Shown here piece by piece: positions 55,227-61,869 of a stretch of DNA of 64,000 bases. The notes beneath the pieces are model-generated. The model was given only the letters and a program-made list of their open reading frames with translations. It searched no databases and had not been told where the DNA came from. Both the position numbers and the translations under genes were made by a program. Origin of the DNA: Pseudomonas chlororaphis subsp. aurantiaca (GTDB taxonomy: Bacteria; Pseudomonadota; Gammaproteobacteria; Pseudomonadales; Pseudomonadaceae); NCBI RefSeq assembly GCF_013466605.1, contig NZ_CP059162.1, positions 3,782,001 through 3,846,000 of the forward strand, in the 5' to 3' direction. Numbering within the stretch: position 1 is the first letter of the stretch; the number at the start of each line of letters is the position of its first letter.

Positions 55227-55332
55227 GCGGCTACATCGCAGGTGATGTAGCCGCCAGGCCAGGCAACGCGGTGCAGCAGTGGTTCGGCTGGCGAGCGCTT
55301 CGCGCTCGTGCGCAGGCTTCGCCAGCGGCTAC
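55227..55332. repeat. REP-derived hairpins between convergent genes
   Basis: GCGGCTACATC (55227-55237) pairs perfectly with GATGTAGCCGC (55244-55254) around a six-base loop. It is built from the CAGCGGCTAC tip of the family-A repeats. A second palindromic part, CGAGCGCTTCGCGCTCG (55294-55310), and a final CAGCGGCTAC follow. The block ends 16 bases before the stop side of the threonine dehydratase gene and probably serves as a terminator for both genes. Confidence 0.6.
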
Positions 55333-55348
55333 ATGACACCCGTCAGCC

Positions 55349-56374
55349 TCACGCCAATGCACCAGCTCCCAAGGCCGCGCGCTCGGCCACCTGCCCCAGG
55401 CGATCGAAGTTGATATTGGCTCCGGAATCGATGGCCACCAGGGTTTCACCCTGCACGCCGCTGCGGGCCACGTACTGCTTGATCCCGGCCACCGCCAGCG
55501 CCCCCGACGGCTCGGTGATGGAACGGGTGTCGTCATAGATGTCCTTCATCGCGCAGCAGAGTTCGTCGTTGCTCACCGTAAGCACCTCATCGACCAGCAC
55601 TCGGCACAGCTCGAAACAATGGGCACCAACCTGCGCCACGGCAACGCCGTCAGCGAAGGTGCCGACACTGGGCAGCAGCACCCTTTCCCCGGCGTGCAAC
55701 GCCTGCTGCAGGCAGTTGGAGTGCTCGGACTCGACGCCGACGATGCGCACCTCGGGCCGCAGGTATTTCACATAGGCGGCGATGCCGGCGATTAATCCGC
55801 CACCGCCCACCGGGACGAAGATCGCATCCAGGCGTCCGGAGTGCTGACGCAAAATCTCCATGCCCACCGTGCCCTGGCCGGCGATCACGTCCGGGTCGTC
55901 GAAGGGCGAGACGAAGGTCTGGCCGCTGCTCTCGGCCAGTTGCAGGGCATGGGCCAGGGCAAAGGGAAAACTCTCGCCATGCAGCACCGCCTCGGCGCCA
56001 CGGCTGCTGACGCCCTGCACTTTCAGCTGCGGCGTGGTGGAAGGCATGACGATGGTCGCCTTGATCCCCAGTTCCCGCGCCGCCAACGCCACGCCCTGGG
56101 CGTGATTGCCGGCGGATGCGGTGATTACCCCACGACGCTTCTGCTCGTCACTGAGCTGCACCAGCTTGTTGTAGGCACCGCGGATCTTGAAGGAAAAGGT
56201 CGGTTGCAGGTCCTCGCGCTTGAGCAGCACCTGGTTGCCCAGCGCCGCCGACAAGGCCGGCGCCGGTTGCAATGGCGTACGCACCGCCAGGTCGTAGACC
56301 GGCGCCGCGAGAATCTTCTTCACGTAGTGCTCAAGCAGGTCCAGTTGCGTGTCGGGCTCGGCGGGATGGTTCAT
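55349..56374 (-). CDS. ilvA: Threonine dehydratase, catalytic domain only
   Basis: The 341-residue PLP enzyme matches the catalytic domain of biosynthetic IlvA: the PLP lysine is Lys63 in FSFKIRGAYNKL, with ASAGNHAQGVA, and the phosphate loop PVGGGGLIAG. The protein ends at DSGANINFDRLGQVAERAALG, precisely where IlvA proteins (about 500 residues) pass into the ACT-like regulatory domain. It converts threonine to 2-oxobutyrate for isoleucine synthesis; without the regulatory domain it should not be feedback-inhibited by isoleucine in the usual way. AGGAGAG precedes the start. An isoleucine attenuator lies upstream. Confidence 0.9.
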   Translation of the reverse strand: MNHPAEPDTQLDLLEHYVKKILAAPVYDLAVRTPLQPAPALSAALGNQVLLKREDLQPTFSFKIRGAYNKLVQLSDEQKRRGVITASAGNHAQGVALAARELGIKATIVMPSTTPQLKVQGVSSRGAEAVLHGESFPFALAHALQLAESSGQTFVSPFDDPDVIAGQGTVGMEILRQHSGRLDAIFVPVGGGGLIAGIAAYVKYLRPEVRIVGVESEHSNCLQQALHAGERVLLPSVGTFADGVAVAQVGAHCFELCRVLVDEVLTVSNDELCCAMKDIYDDTRSITEPSGALAVAGIKQYVARSGVQGETLVAIDSGANINFDRLGQVAERAALGAGALA

Positions 56375-56410
56375 ACGGCTCTCCTGGCTGTGTTGAAGGC
56401 CCCGGAGACA

Positions 56411-56441
56411 GAAAGAAAAAAACCCGCCTCTAGGGCGGGTT
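56411..56441 (-). terminator. Attenuator terminator upstream of ilvA
   Basis: On the reverse strand AACCCGCC pairs with GGCGGGTT around a five-base loop and is followed by seven U in a row, a textbook intrinsic terminator placed 37 bases before the ilvA start and after the leader peptide. Its 5' arm (CCCGCC) can instead pair with GGCGGG at 56461-56466, forming the antiterminator. Confidence 0.88.
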
Positions 56442-56452
56442 GGGTGCAGTCG

Positions 56453-56521
56453 TCAGCAAGCCCGCCAATCAGGAATGGCGGTAATAATGCTTGGCTGGGA
56501 ACGCAATGCGGAAAAAGTCAT
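56453..56521 (-). CDS. ilvA leader peptide (22 residues, Ile-Ile-Thr-Ala-Ile)
   Basis: A 23-codon frame on the reverse strand starts ATG at 56521 and ends TGA at 56453. It begins MTFSALRSQPS and then has consecutive ATT ATT ACC GCC ATT codons (Ile-Ile-Thr-Ala-Ile, codons 12-16). These lie immediately before and across pause arm 1 (CCGCCA, 56476-56481). A ribosome waiting at Ile12/13 would block arm 1 and free arm 2 (TGGCGG, 56462-56467) to form the antiterminator; a ribosome at the stop codon would cover arm 2 and allow termination. No Shine-Dalgarno is visible and the promoter places +1 about two bases before the ATG. Confidence 0.82.
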   Translation of the reverse strand: MTFSALRSQPSIITAIPDWRAC

Positions 56522-56529
56522 GGCCAGGA

Positions 56530-56558
56530 AATTAACCGGCGCGCTGCTGGCAAGTCAA
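56530..56558 (-). promoter_or_regulatory. Sigma-70 promoter of the ilvA leader transcript
   Basis: On the reverse strand, TTGACT (56553-56558) and TTAATT (56530-56535) are separated by exactly 17 bases. The expected start of transcription is near 56523, which is two bases from the A of the leader ATG at 56521. The leader peptide mRNA would thus be leaderless or nearly leaderless. Confidence 0.72.
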
Positions 56559-56641
56559 TGGCCAATTCTTTGAGGCGGCCGCTGCCTGCGCTACTCGCGG
56601 CTCGCTTCTCAGCCCTCATTCAGCCACCAAGGAAGGAACCC

Positions 56642-56977
56642 ATGAAGTCTGTCGGATTGCCGTTGATTGCCCTGATCGCCTTTGCCGGCTACACCTTCGC
56701 GGTGATGCTGCAGGCGGAACAATCGCTGATCGAGTTTGGCCTCAGCCTGATGTCCCGCCCCGACACCGCGCAGGTGGTGATCGACCTGTACCTGCTGGCG
56801 ACCCTGGCCGGTATCTGGATGTACAAGGACGCCCGCTCCCGTGGCCAGTCCGCGCTGTCGGTGCTGCCGTATCTGCTGCTGACAGCGGTGTTCGTCTCCA
56901 TCGGTCCGCTGTTGTATCTGGTGGTTCGCGGCCTTCGTCAACGCCGGTCCGCCCGCCCTGCCCGCCAGCAGGCTTGA
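56642..56977 (+). CDS. DUF2834 family small membrane protein
   Basis: The 111-residue protein has three hydrophobic segments (about 5-25, 45-62 and 72-95). It follows the DUF2834 pattern, with VIDLYLLATLAGIWMYKDARSRG and YLLLTAVFVSIGPLLYLVVRG. It lies in the inner membrane and has no known function. AAGGAAGG at 56627-56634 is its ribosome site. It is divergent from the ilvA leader. Confidence 0.8.
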   Translation: MKSVGLPLIALIAFAGYTFAVMLQAEQSLIEFGLSLMSRPDTAQVVIDLYLLATLAGIWMYKDARSRGQSALSVLPYLLLTAVFVSIGPLLYLVVRGLRQRRSARPARQQA

Positions 56978-57007
56978 GCCCGATCGAGCGATTGTCGTTT
57001 GCCGACG

Positions 57008-57037
57008 AATATATGAAACGTATATGCTTCGTATATT
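57008..57037. promoter_or_regulatory. Imperfect 30-bp palindrome, probable autoregulatory operator
   Basis: The bases AATATATGAAACGTA and their partner TATGCTTCGTATATT form an inverted repeat in which 12 of 15 positions pair, centred at 57022.5. It is 18 bases upstream of the ParD-like gene and contains TATA-rich promoter-like hexamers. Ribbon-helix-helix antitoxins usually bind such sites and repress their own operon, so self-regulation is likely. Confidence 0.6.
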
Positions 57038-57055
57038 TACCAGGACAGAAACCCC

Positions 57056-57259
57056 GTGGGCATCGTCAAGATTTCAGATCAGCTGCATGAACAGGTCCGC
57101 GTCGCCAGCGACGCCATGGATCGCTCCATCAACGCCCAGGCCGAGTTCTGGATCAAGATTGGCCTGCTGGCCGAGCTCAATCCGCACCTGGCCTACAACG
57201 ACCTGATCAACAAACTGCTGCTGAACAAGAGCGACCTGATCCGGGGGCGCAGCGAATGA
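57056..57259 (+). CDS. ParD-like (ribbon-helix-helix) antitoxin-family protein
   Basis: The 67-residue protein begins MGIVKISDQLHEQVRVAS, a beta strand followed by a helix as in ribbon-helix-helix DNA-binding proteins. It continues with SINAQAEFWIKIGLLAELNP, typical of the ParD_like family rather than classic ParD. Start is GTG 57056. Its stop overlaps the ATG of the methionine aminopeptidase gene, not a ParE toxin. It may be a transcriptional regulator of that operon. Confidence 0.75.
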   Translation: MGIVKISDQLHEQVRVASDAMDRSINAQAEFWIKIGLLAELNPHLAYNDLINKLLLNKSDLIRGRSE

Positions 57260-58020
57260 CCCAGGCCCTGATCAAGACCCCGCAACAACTGGCGCTGATG
57301 CGTGAGTCCGGGCGCCTGCTGGCGACGGTGTTCACCTTTCTCGACGACCTGGTCGCGCCCGGCCTTTCCACCATGGAGCTGGACACCGCGGTGGAGCGCT
57401 TCATTCGCCACGACCTGGGCGCCCGCCCGGCCAGCAAGGGCCAGTACAACTACCCCTACTCGATCAACACCTCGATCAACGAGGTGGTGTGCCATGGCAT
57501 GCCCCATGAGCAGGCCATTCTCAAGGACGGCGACATCATCAACATCGACATCACCCTGGAAAAGAACGGCTTTATCGCCGACTCCAGCAAGATGTACCTG
57601 GTCGGCAACGTCAGCCCCAAGGCCCAGCATCTGGTCAGCACCACCTTCGAGGCGATGTGGCAAGGCATCAAGGTGGTCCGCCCCGGCGCGCGCCTTGGCG
57701 ATATCGGCCACGCCATCCAGAAACACGCGGAAACCCAGGGCTACAGCGTGGTCCGCGAGTATTGCGGCCACGGTATCGGCCGGCAGATGCATGAAGAGCC
57801 GCAGATCCTGCATTTCGGTCGCCCCGGCACCGGCCTGGAGCTGCGCGAAGGCATGGTGTTCACCATCGAGCCGATGATCAACCAGGGCAGCGCCCGGGTG
57901 CGCGGCCTGAAAGACGGCTGGACCGTGGTCACCCGCGACAACCGCCTGTCGGCGCAGTGGGAACATACGGTGGCGGTGACCCGCGACGGCTATGAAGTGC
58001 TGACCCTGCAACCGGCCTGA
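57256..58020 (+). CDS. map: Type I methionine aminopeptidase
   Basis: The 254-residue enzyme has all five metal ligands: the two Asp in INIDITLEKNGFIADSSKMY, His in CGHGIGRQMHEEPQ, Glu in FTIEPMI and Glu in QWEHTVAVT, plus the substrate His in NEVVCHGMPHE. It removes the N-terminal Met from nascent proteins. The housekeeping map gene normally sits beside rpsB, so this is likely a second, accessory copy. ATGA overlap couples it to the ParD-like gene. It ends four bases from the convergent CorA-like gene. Confidence 0.92.
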   Translation: MTQALIKTPQQLALMRESGRLLATVFTFLDDLVAPGLSTMELDTAVERFIRHDLGARPASKGQYNYPYSINTSINEVVCHGMPHEQAILKDGDIINIDITLEKNGFIADSSKMYLVGNVSPKAQHLVSTTFEAMWQGIKVVRPGARLGDIGHAIQKHAETQGYSVVREYCGHGIGRQMHEEPQILHFGRPGTGLELREGMVFTIEPMINQGSARVRGLKDGWTVVTRDNRLSAQWEHTVAVTRDGYEVLTLQPA

Positions 58021-58024
58021 AGGC

Positions 58025-58966
58025 TCAGGCGCACTTGCCGCTGCCGCCGGCCAGGCGCCTGAGACCGAGCACCATCCCCCCTGCCGCCAGCAGCATCGCC
58101 ACGAGGAACAGCGGGTAGGCGATCCACCAGGGGGTGCCGGCGGTCATCATGCTGAATTCGGACATGCCACCGATGCTGGCGATCAGATTCAGCGGCAGGA
58201 ACACCACGTTGATCAACGTCAGTTTGCGCAACAGGCTGTTCATGTTGTTGTTCATCAGGTTGCCGCGCGCGTCGATCAGCCCGGAAAACACCGTCGAATA
58301 GATCTCCGCCTGCTTGTAGCACTGGTTGTTTTCGATGATCAGGTCGTCGATCAGGCCGATGGCCTCGGCGCTGAAATGCGCCTTCTCGGCGTGGTTGCGC
58401 AAGCGGGTCAGCACCGCGCCGTTGCTGTGAATGGCATTGATGTAATAGATCAGGCTTTCACTGAGGTTGAACATCTGGATCAGGTGGCGGTTTTCCATCG
58501 AGTCGTTGAACTGCTGCTGCAACTCCCGGGCGACCATCTTGATCACCTTGAGGTGCCCCAGGTAGTGATGGATGTTGTTGGACAGCAGGTCCAGCAGCAC
58601 ATCCAGGGGGCTATTCAAGGCCTGGCGCGCGCCCAGGCCGCTGAGCTGGCTGTCGTCATGGGCGATCACCAGCAGCCGTTGCGGGGAAAACAGCAGGCCG
58701 CAGGACGACACCTCGAACGACAGGCTGCCGCCGCCGGAATAGTTCTCCGGGCGCTTCCAGATCAGGAACAGGTTGTCCGGGTGGAATTCGATGCGCGACA
58801 CCTCGTCCGGGTCCAGGGCCGAGGCCAGGGCATGCTCGTCGAGCTTGAAGCCGGTGCGCAGCAGATCGCGTTCGGCGGGGTCCGGGTTGCTGAACAGCAT
58901 CACCTCGGCGTCCAGACGCTCCACCGCCAGCAGGCGGCCCTGGCTCAGCTGATAGCTCTTGATCAT
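58025..58966 (-). CDS. CorA/ZntB-superfamily membrane protein with variant signature
   Basis: The 313-residue protein has a cytoplasmic alpha/beta domain, a long helix region (about 130-245) and two C-terminal membrane helices (about 245-265 and 280-302), the CorA plan. The GMN filter between the helices is replaced by IGGMSEFSMM. CorA members with altered loops transport other divalent cations or act as exporters, so the ion is not predictable. The start at 58966 is eight bases from the end of the RimK-like gene, with which it forms an operon. Confidence 0.83.
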   Translation of the reverse strand: MIKSYQLSQGRLLAVERLDAEVMLFSNPDPAERDLLRTGFKLDEHALASALDPDEVSRIEFHPDNLFLIWKRPENYSGGGSLSFEVSSCGLLFSPQRLLVIAHDDSQLSGLGARQALNSPLDVLLDLLSNNIHHYLGHLKVIKMVARELQQQFNDSMENRHLIQMFNLSESLIYYINAIHSNGAVLTRLRNHAEKAHFSAEAIGLIDDLIIENNQCYKQAEIYSTVFSGLIDARGNLMNNNMNSLLRKLTLINVVFLPLNLIASIGGMSEFSMMTAGTPWWIAYPLFLVAMLLAAGGMVLGLRRLAGGSGKCA

Positions 58967-58973
58967 CGGCCGT

Positions 58974-60560
58974 TCACCAGGCCTGTCCGCGGCGCTTGAG
59001 CTCCAGGCGGCGGACGAACTCCTCGAGCACCAGGGAATACAGGTCGTCGCGCAGGTAGGCATCTTCGATACCGGCGTCCAGGTTGGGGTTGTCGTTGACT
59101 TCGATCACCACCACCTTGTCGCCGGACTGTTTCAGGTCGACGCCGTACAGGCCGTCGCCGATCAGGTTGGCGGTCTTCACCGCCAGCTCCACCACCGCCC
59201 GCGGCGCCTCGTGGATCGCCAGGGTGCGGCATTCGCCGTTGATGTCCTGGCCCTTGGCCTTGTGGTTGTAGATCTGCCAATGGCCCTTGGACATGAAGTA
59301 CTGACAGGCAAAGATCGGCTTGCGGTTGAGCACGCCGATGCGCCAGTCGTACTCGGTGTAGAAGAACTCCTGGGCCAGCAGCAACACCGAATGCTCGAAC
59401 AGCTCGGCGGTGGCCTCCAGCAGCGCCTGCTGGCTCTCGACCTTGATCACCCCACGGGAGAAACAACCGTCGGGAATCTTCAGCACCAGCGGGAAGCCCA
59501 GGCGTTCGCCGACCCGCTCGAAATCTTCCGGTCGCTCCTTGTAGAGAATCTCGGTGGCGGGCATGCCCAGCTGATGGCTTTTCAGCAGATCGGTCAGGTA
59601 GACCTTGTTGGTGCAGCGCAGGATCGAGGTCGGGTCGTCCATCACCACCAGGCCCTCGCTTTCGGCCTTCTTGGCGAAGCGGTAGGTGTGGTTGTCGACG
59701 CTGGTGGTCTCGCGGATCAGCAAGGCGTCGTATTCGGCGATCCGCGGGTAATCCTTCTTCTCGATCAGCTCGACGTCGATGCCCAGGCCCTTGCCGACCC
59801 GGACAAAGTTCTCCAGCGCCCGGGCGTTGGAAGGCGGCAAGGCTTCCTGGGGGTCATGCAGAATGGCCAGGTCATAACGGGCCAATCTTTTCGAGCGCGG
59901 CACGCGCCAGATCTTGCGACTGAAACTGTCCAGGGAGTGGGCGAATTGATCTTCCTGATCTTCACGCAACTTATGTAAGGCACCGGACTTCACGCCTTCT
60001 ATATGCCAACCGTTAGTTCGCTTGAAGTCCACCAGCAATATCGGACAGGGGAAAACTTCGAATAACTGGCGGGCCAATTCCTGCAACGGTTCGATATGGG
60101 TCTTGCCGAAGTACAGGGTCAGGGTAAAACCTTCGGTATCGCTGTAAAGATGATTGCTCAGGGCCTTTTCCAGGGTTTTATCCAGGTCGTCCAGGGCCAG
60201 CCCGTAGAGCGACTTGCGGGTCAGTTCGCTGATGGTGCGCACCGAGGGAATCACCTTGTGCCCCCGCGCCTCGGCCAGCAGCGAGCAGTAGTAACCGTGG
60301 CCCAGGTACTTGTAGCTGCGGCACAGGTTGATCACCTGGACCCGCTTGCCGGGCTGGGTTTCGCGGGTCTGTTCCAGGTACTCCTGGGCGCTGAGGATGT
60401 CTTCGCTGGGGAAGTAGGAAGCCCAGTCTTCCTTGCGCTCGACAATAATCACCAACTGACTGGAGGTTTCATTCACCGCTGAAAAATAATTAACCGGCGT
60501 TATTGTCGCCGGCAGACTTTGCTCGGATACTCCACGCCAATGACCTTGTACCGCTGACAT
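58974..60560 (-). CDS. RimK-like ATP-grasp ligase with RLAN N-terminal domain
   Basis: The 528-residue protein has an N-terminal domain of about 150 residues (QLVIIVERKEDWASYFPSED, GYYCSLLAEARGHKVIPS) that matches the RimK-like ATP-grasp N-terminal (RLAN) type. Its C-terminal ATP-grasp ligase has IPDGCFSRGVIKV (phosphate loop), GDGLYGVDLKQSGDKVVVIE and the magnesium motif EVNDNPNLDAG. RimK-type enzymes add amino acids, often glutamate, to proteins or peptides. It is divergent from a GNAT-peptidase fusion, a pairing that has been proposed as a peptide tagging or synthesis module. Confidence 0.85.
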   Translation of the reverse strand: MSAVQGHWRGVSEQSLPATITPVNYFSAVNETSSQLVIIVERKEDWASYFPSEDILSAQEYLEQTRETQPGKRVQVINLCRSYKYLGHGYYCSLLAEARGHKVIPSVRTISELTRKSLYGLALDDLDKTLEKALSNHLYSDTEGFTLTLYFGKTHIEPLQELARQLFEVFPCPILLVDFKRTNGWHIEGVKSGALHKLREDQEDQFAHSLDSFSRKIWRVPRSKRLARYDLAILHDPQEALPPSNARALENFVRVGKGLGIDVELIEKKDYPRIAEYDALLIRETTSVDNHTYRFAKKAESEGLVVMDDPTSILRCTNKVYLTDLLKSHQLGMPATEILYKERPEDFERVGERLGFPLVLKIPDGCFSRGVIKVESQQALLEATAELFEHSVLLLAQEFFYTEYDWRIGVLNRKPIFACQYFMSKGHWQIYNHKAKGQDINGECRTLAIHEAPRAVVELAVKTANLIGDGLYGVDLKQSGDKVVVIEVNDNPNLDAGIEDAYLRDDLYSLVLEEFVRRLELKRRGQAW

Positions 60561-60652
60561 AATGTTTGATCCGCTTAAGAACAAGACCTTTTCTATTAAG
60601 CACGAACTTTTCTGAAAGTCTCGTTTCGTTACGCAACTTTTACGGCGGTTAT

Positions 60653-61759
60653 ATGGATCTTGTCTTTCGCATTGCCACACCTGAGGATTTGCCCGCGTTA
60701 GTGCGACTGGAACAGCAGTGTTTCACCACCGATCGCCTGACGCTGCGCAGCTTCCAGTGGATGATCAGCCGCGCCCATGCGCGCCTGATCGTCGCCGAGC
60801 AGGCGGAGCAGTTGCTGGGTTACGCCCTGGTGCTGTTCCATCGCGGTACGTCCCTGGCCCGCCTGTACTCCATCGCCACCGCGGTCGAGGCCCGCGGGCT
60901 GGGCCTGGGCAAGCGCCTGCTGGAGCGGATCGAGGCCTGCGCGCGGGAGCACGACTGCGCCTACCTGCGGCTGGAGGTGCGCGCCGACAATCCGACGGCT
61001 ATCGCCCTGTACGAACGCAGCGGCTACCGGCGCTTCGCCGTGCTGCACGATTACTACGAGGATCACGCCGATGCCCTGCGCCTGGAAAAGCGCATCCTGC
61101 AGCATCGCGAAACCCGCAATATCAGCGTGCCCTATTACCAGCAAACCACCGATTTCACCTGCGGCCCGGCCTGCCTGTTGATGGCCATGGGCGCGCTGCA
61201 ACCCGGACGGGCGCTGGAGCGACGCGAAGAGCTGCAACTGTGGCGCGAGGCGACCACCGTGTTCATGACCTCCGGGCATGGCGGCTGCAGCCCTCAGGGG
61301 CTGGCGTTGGCCGCGTGGCGCCGGGGCTTCAGGGTGAGGCTGCAGGTCAATACCCGCGGGCCGCTGTTTCTTGGCGGAGTGCGCGACGAGCATAAAAAAG
61401 ACGTCATGCGCCTGGTGCACGAGGAGTTCTGCGCAGAGCTGGATAGCAGCGACGTCTTGCAGGTGCTGGGCGGCCCGCTGGACCTGCCGAGGCTGCTGGC
61501 CGATGGCGGCCAGCCCCTGGTGCTGATCAGCAGCTACCGCCTGACCCGCTCCAAGGCCCCGCATTGGGTGATGGTCACCGACTGCGATGAGGAGTTCGTC
61601 TACCTGCACGATCCCGATGTCGACCACAGCCAGCATCGCCAGCCTATGGATTGCCAGCACCTGCCGGTGAGCCACGGTGAGTTCGCCAAGATGTGCCGTT
61701 TCGGCAGCGGCAAGCTGCAGGCGGCGGTGATCCTCTACCCGGCCGCAGTGCCTCTGTAG
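60653..61759 (+). CDS. GNAT acetyltransferase fused to a C39-like cysteine peptidase
   Basis: The 368-residue protein has an N-terminal GNAT domain (1 to about 150, acetyl-CoA loop ARGLGLGKRLLE at 80-91). It is fused to a papain/C39-like peptidase domain with Cys170 (TTDFTCGPACLLMA), His304 (APHWVMVTD) and Asp320 (YLHDPD) as candidate triad. No signal peptide is seen. It is divergent from the RimK-like gene across 92 bases. Its last two codons and stop (CCT CTG TAG) run into the left arm of a REPIN. Confidence 0.83.
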   Translation: MDLVFRIATPEDLPALVRLEQQCFTTDRLTLRSFQWMISRAHARLIVAEQAEQLLGYALVLFHRGTSLARLYSIATAVEARGLGLGKRLLERIEACAREHDCAYLRLEVRADNPTAIALYERSGYRRFAVLHDYYEDHADALRLEKRILQHRETRNISVPYYQQTTDFTCGPACLLMAMGALQPGRALERREELQLWREATTVFMTSGHGGCSPQGLALAAWRRGFRVRLQVNTRGPLFLGGVRDEHKKDVMRLVHEEFCAELDSSDVLQVLGGPLDLPRLLADGGQPLVLISSYRLTRSKAPHWVMVTDCDEEFVYLHDPDVDHSQHRQPMDCQHLPVSHGEFAKMCRFGSGKLQAAVILYPAAVPL

Positions 61760-61856
61760 GAGCGAAGCTTGCTCGCGAAAAATCCTCGACGATAACGCGT
61801 GTTGGCAGGATGAATCGCCGCTTCGCGGCTATCGCGAGCAAGCTTCGCTCCTACAG
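61754..61856. repeat. REPIN with perfect 25-bp arms, family B
   Basis: Two perfectly complementary 25-base arms, 61754-61778 (CTGTAGGAGCGAAGCTTGCT...) and 61832-61856, are 53 bases apart, with an inner hairpin CCGCTTCGCGG. The family differs in sequence from the other repeats in this window. It overlaps the end of the GNAT-peptidase gene and precedes the convergent sugar dehydrogenase gene, where it may also act as a terminator. Confidence 0.85.
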
Positions 61857-61869
61857 AAGAGGGCCTGGA

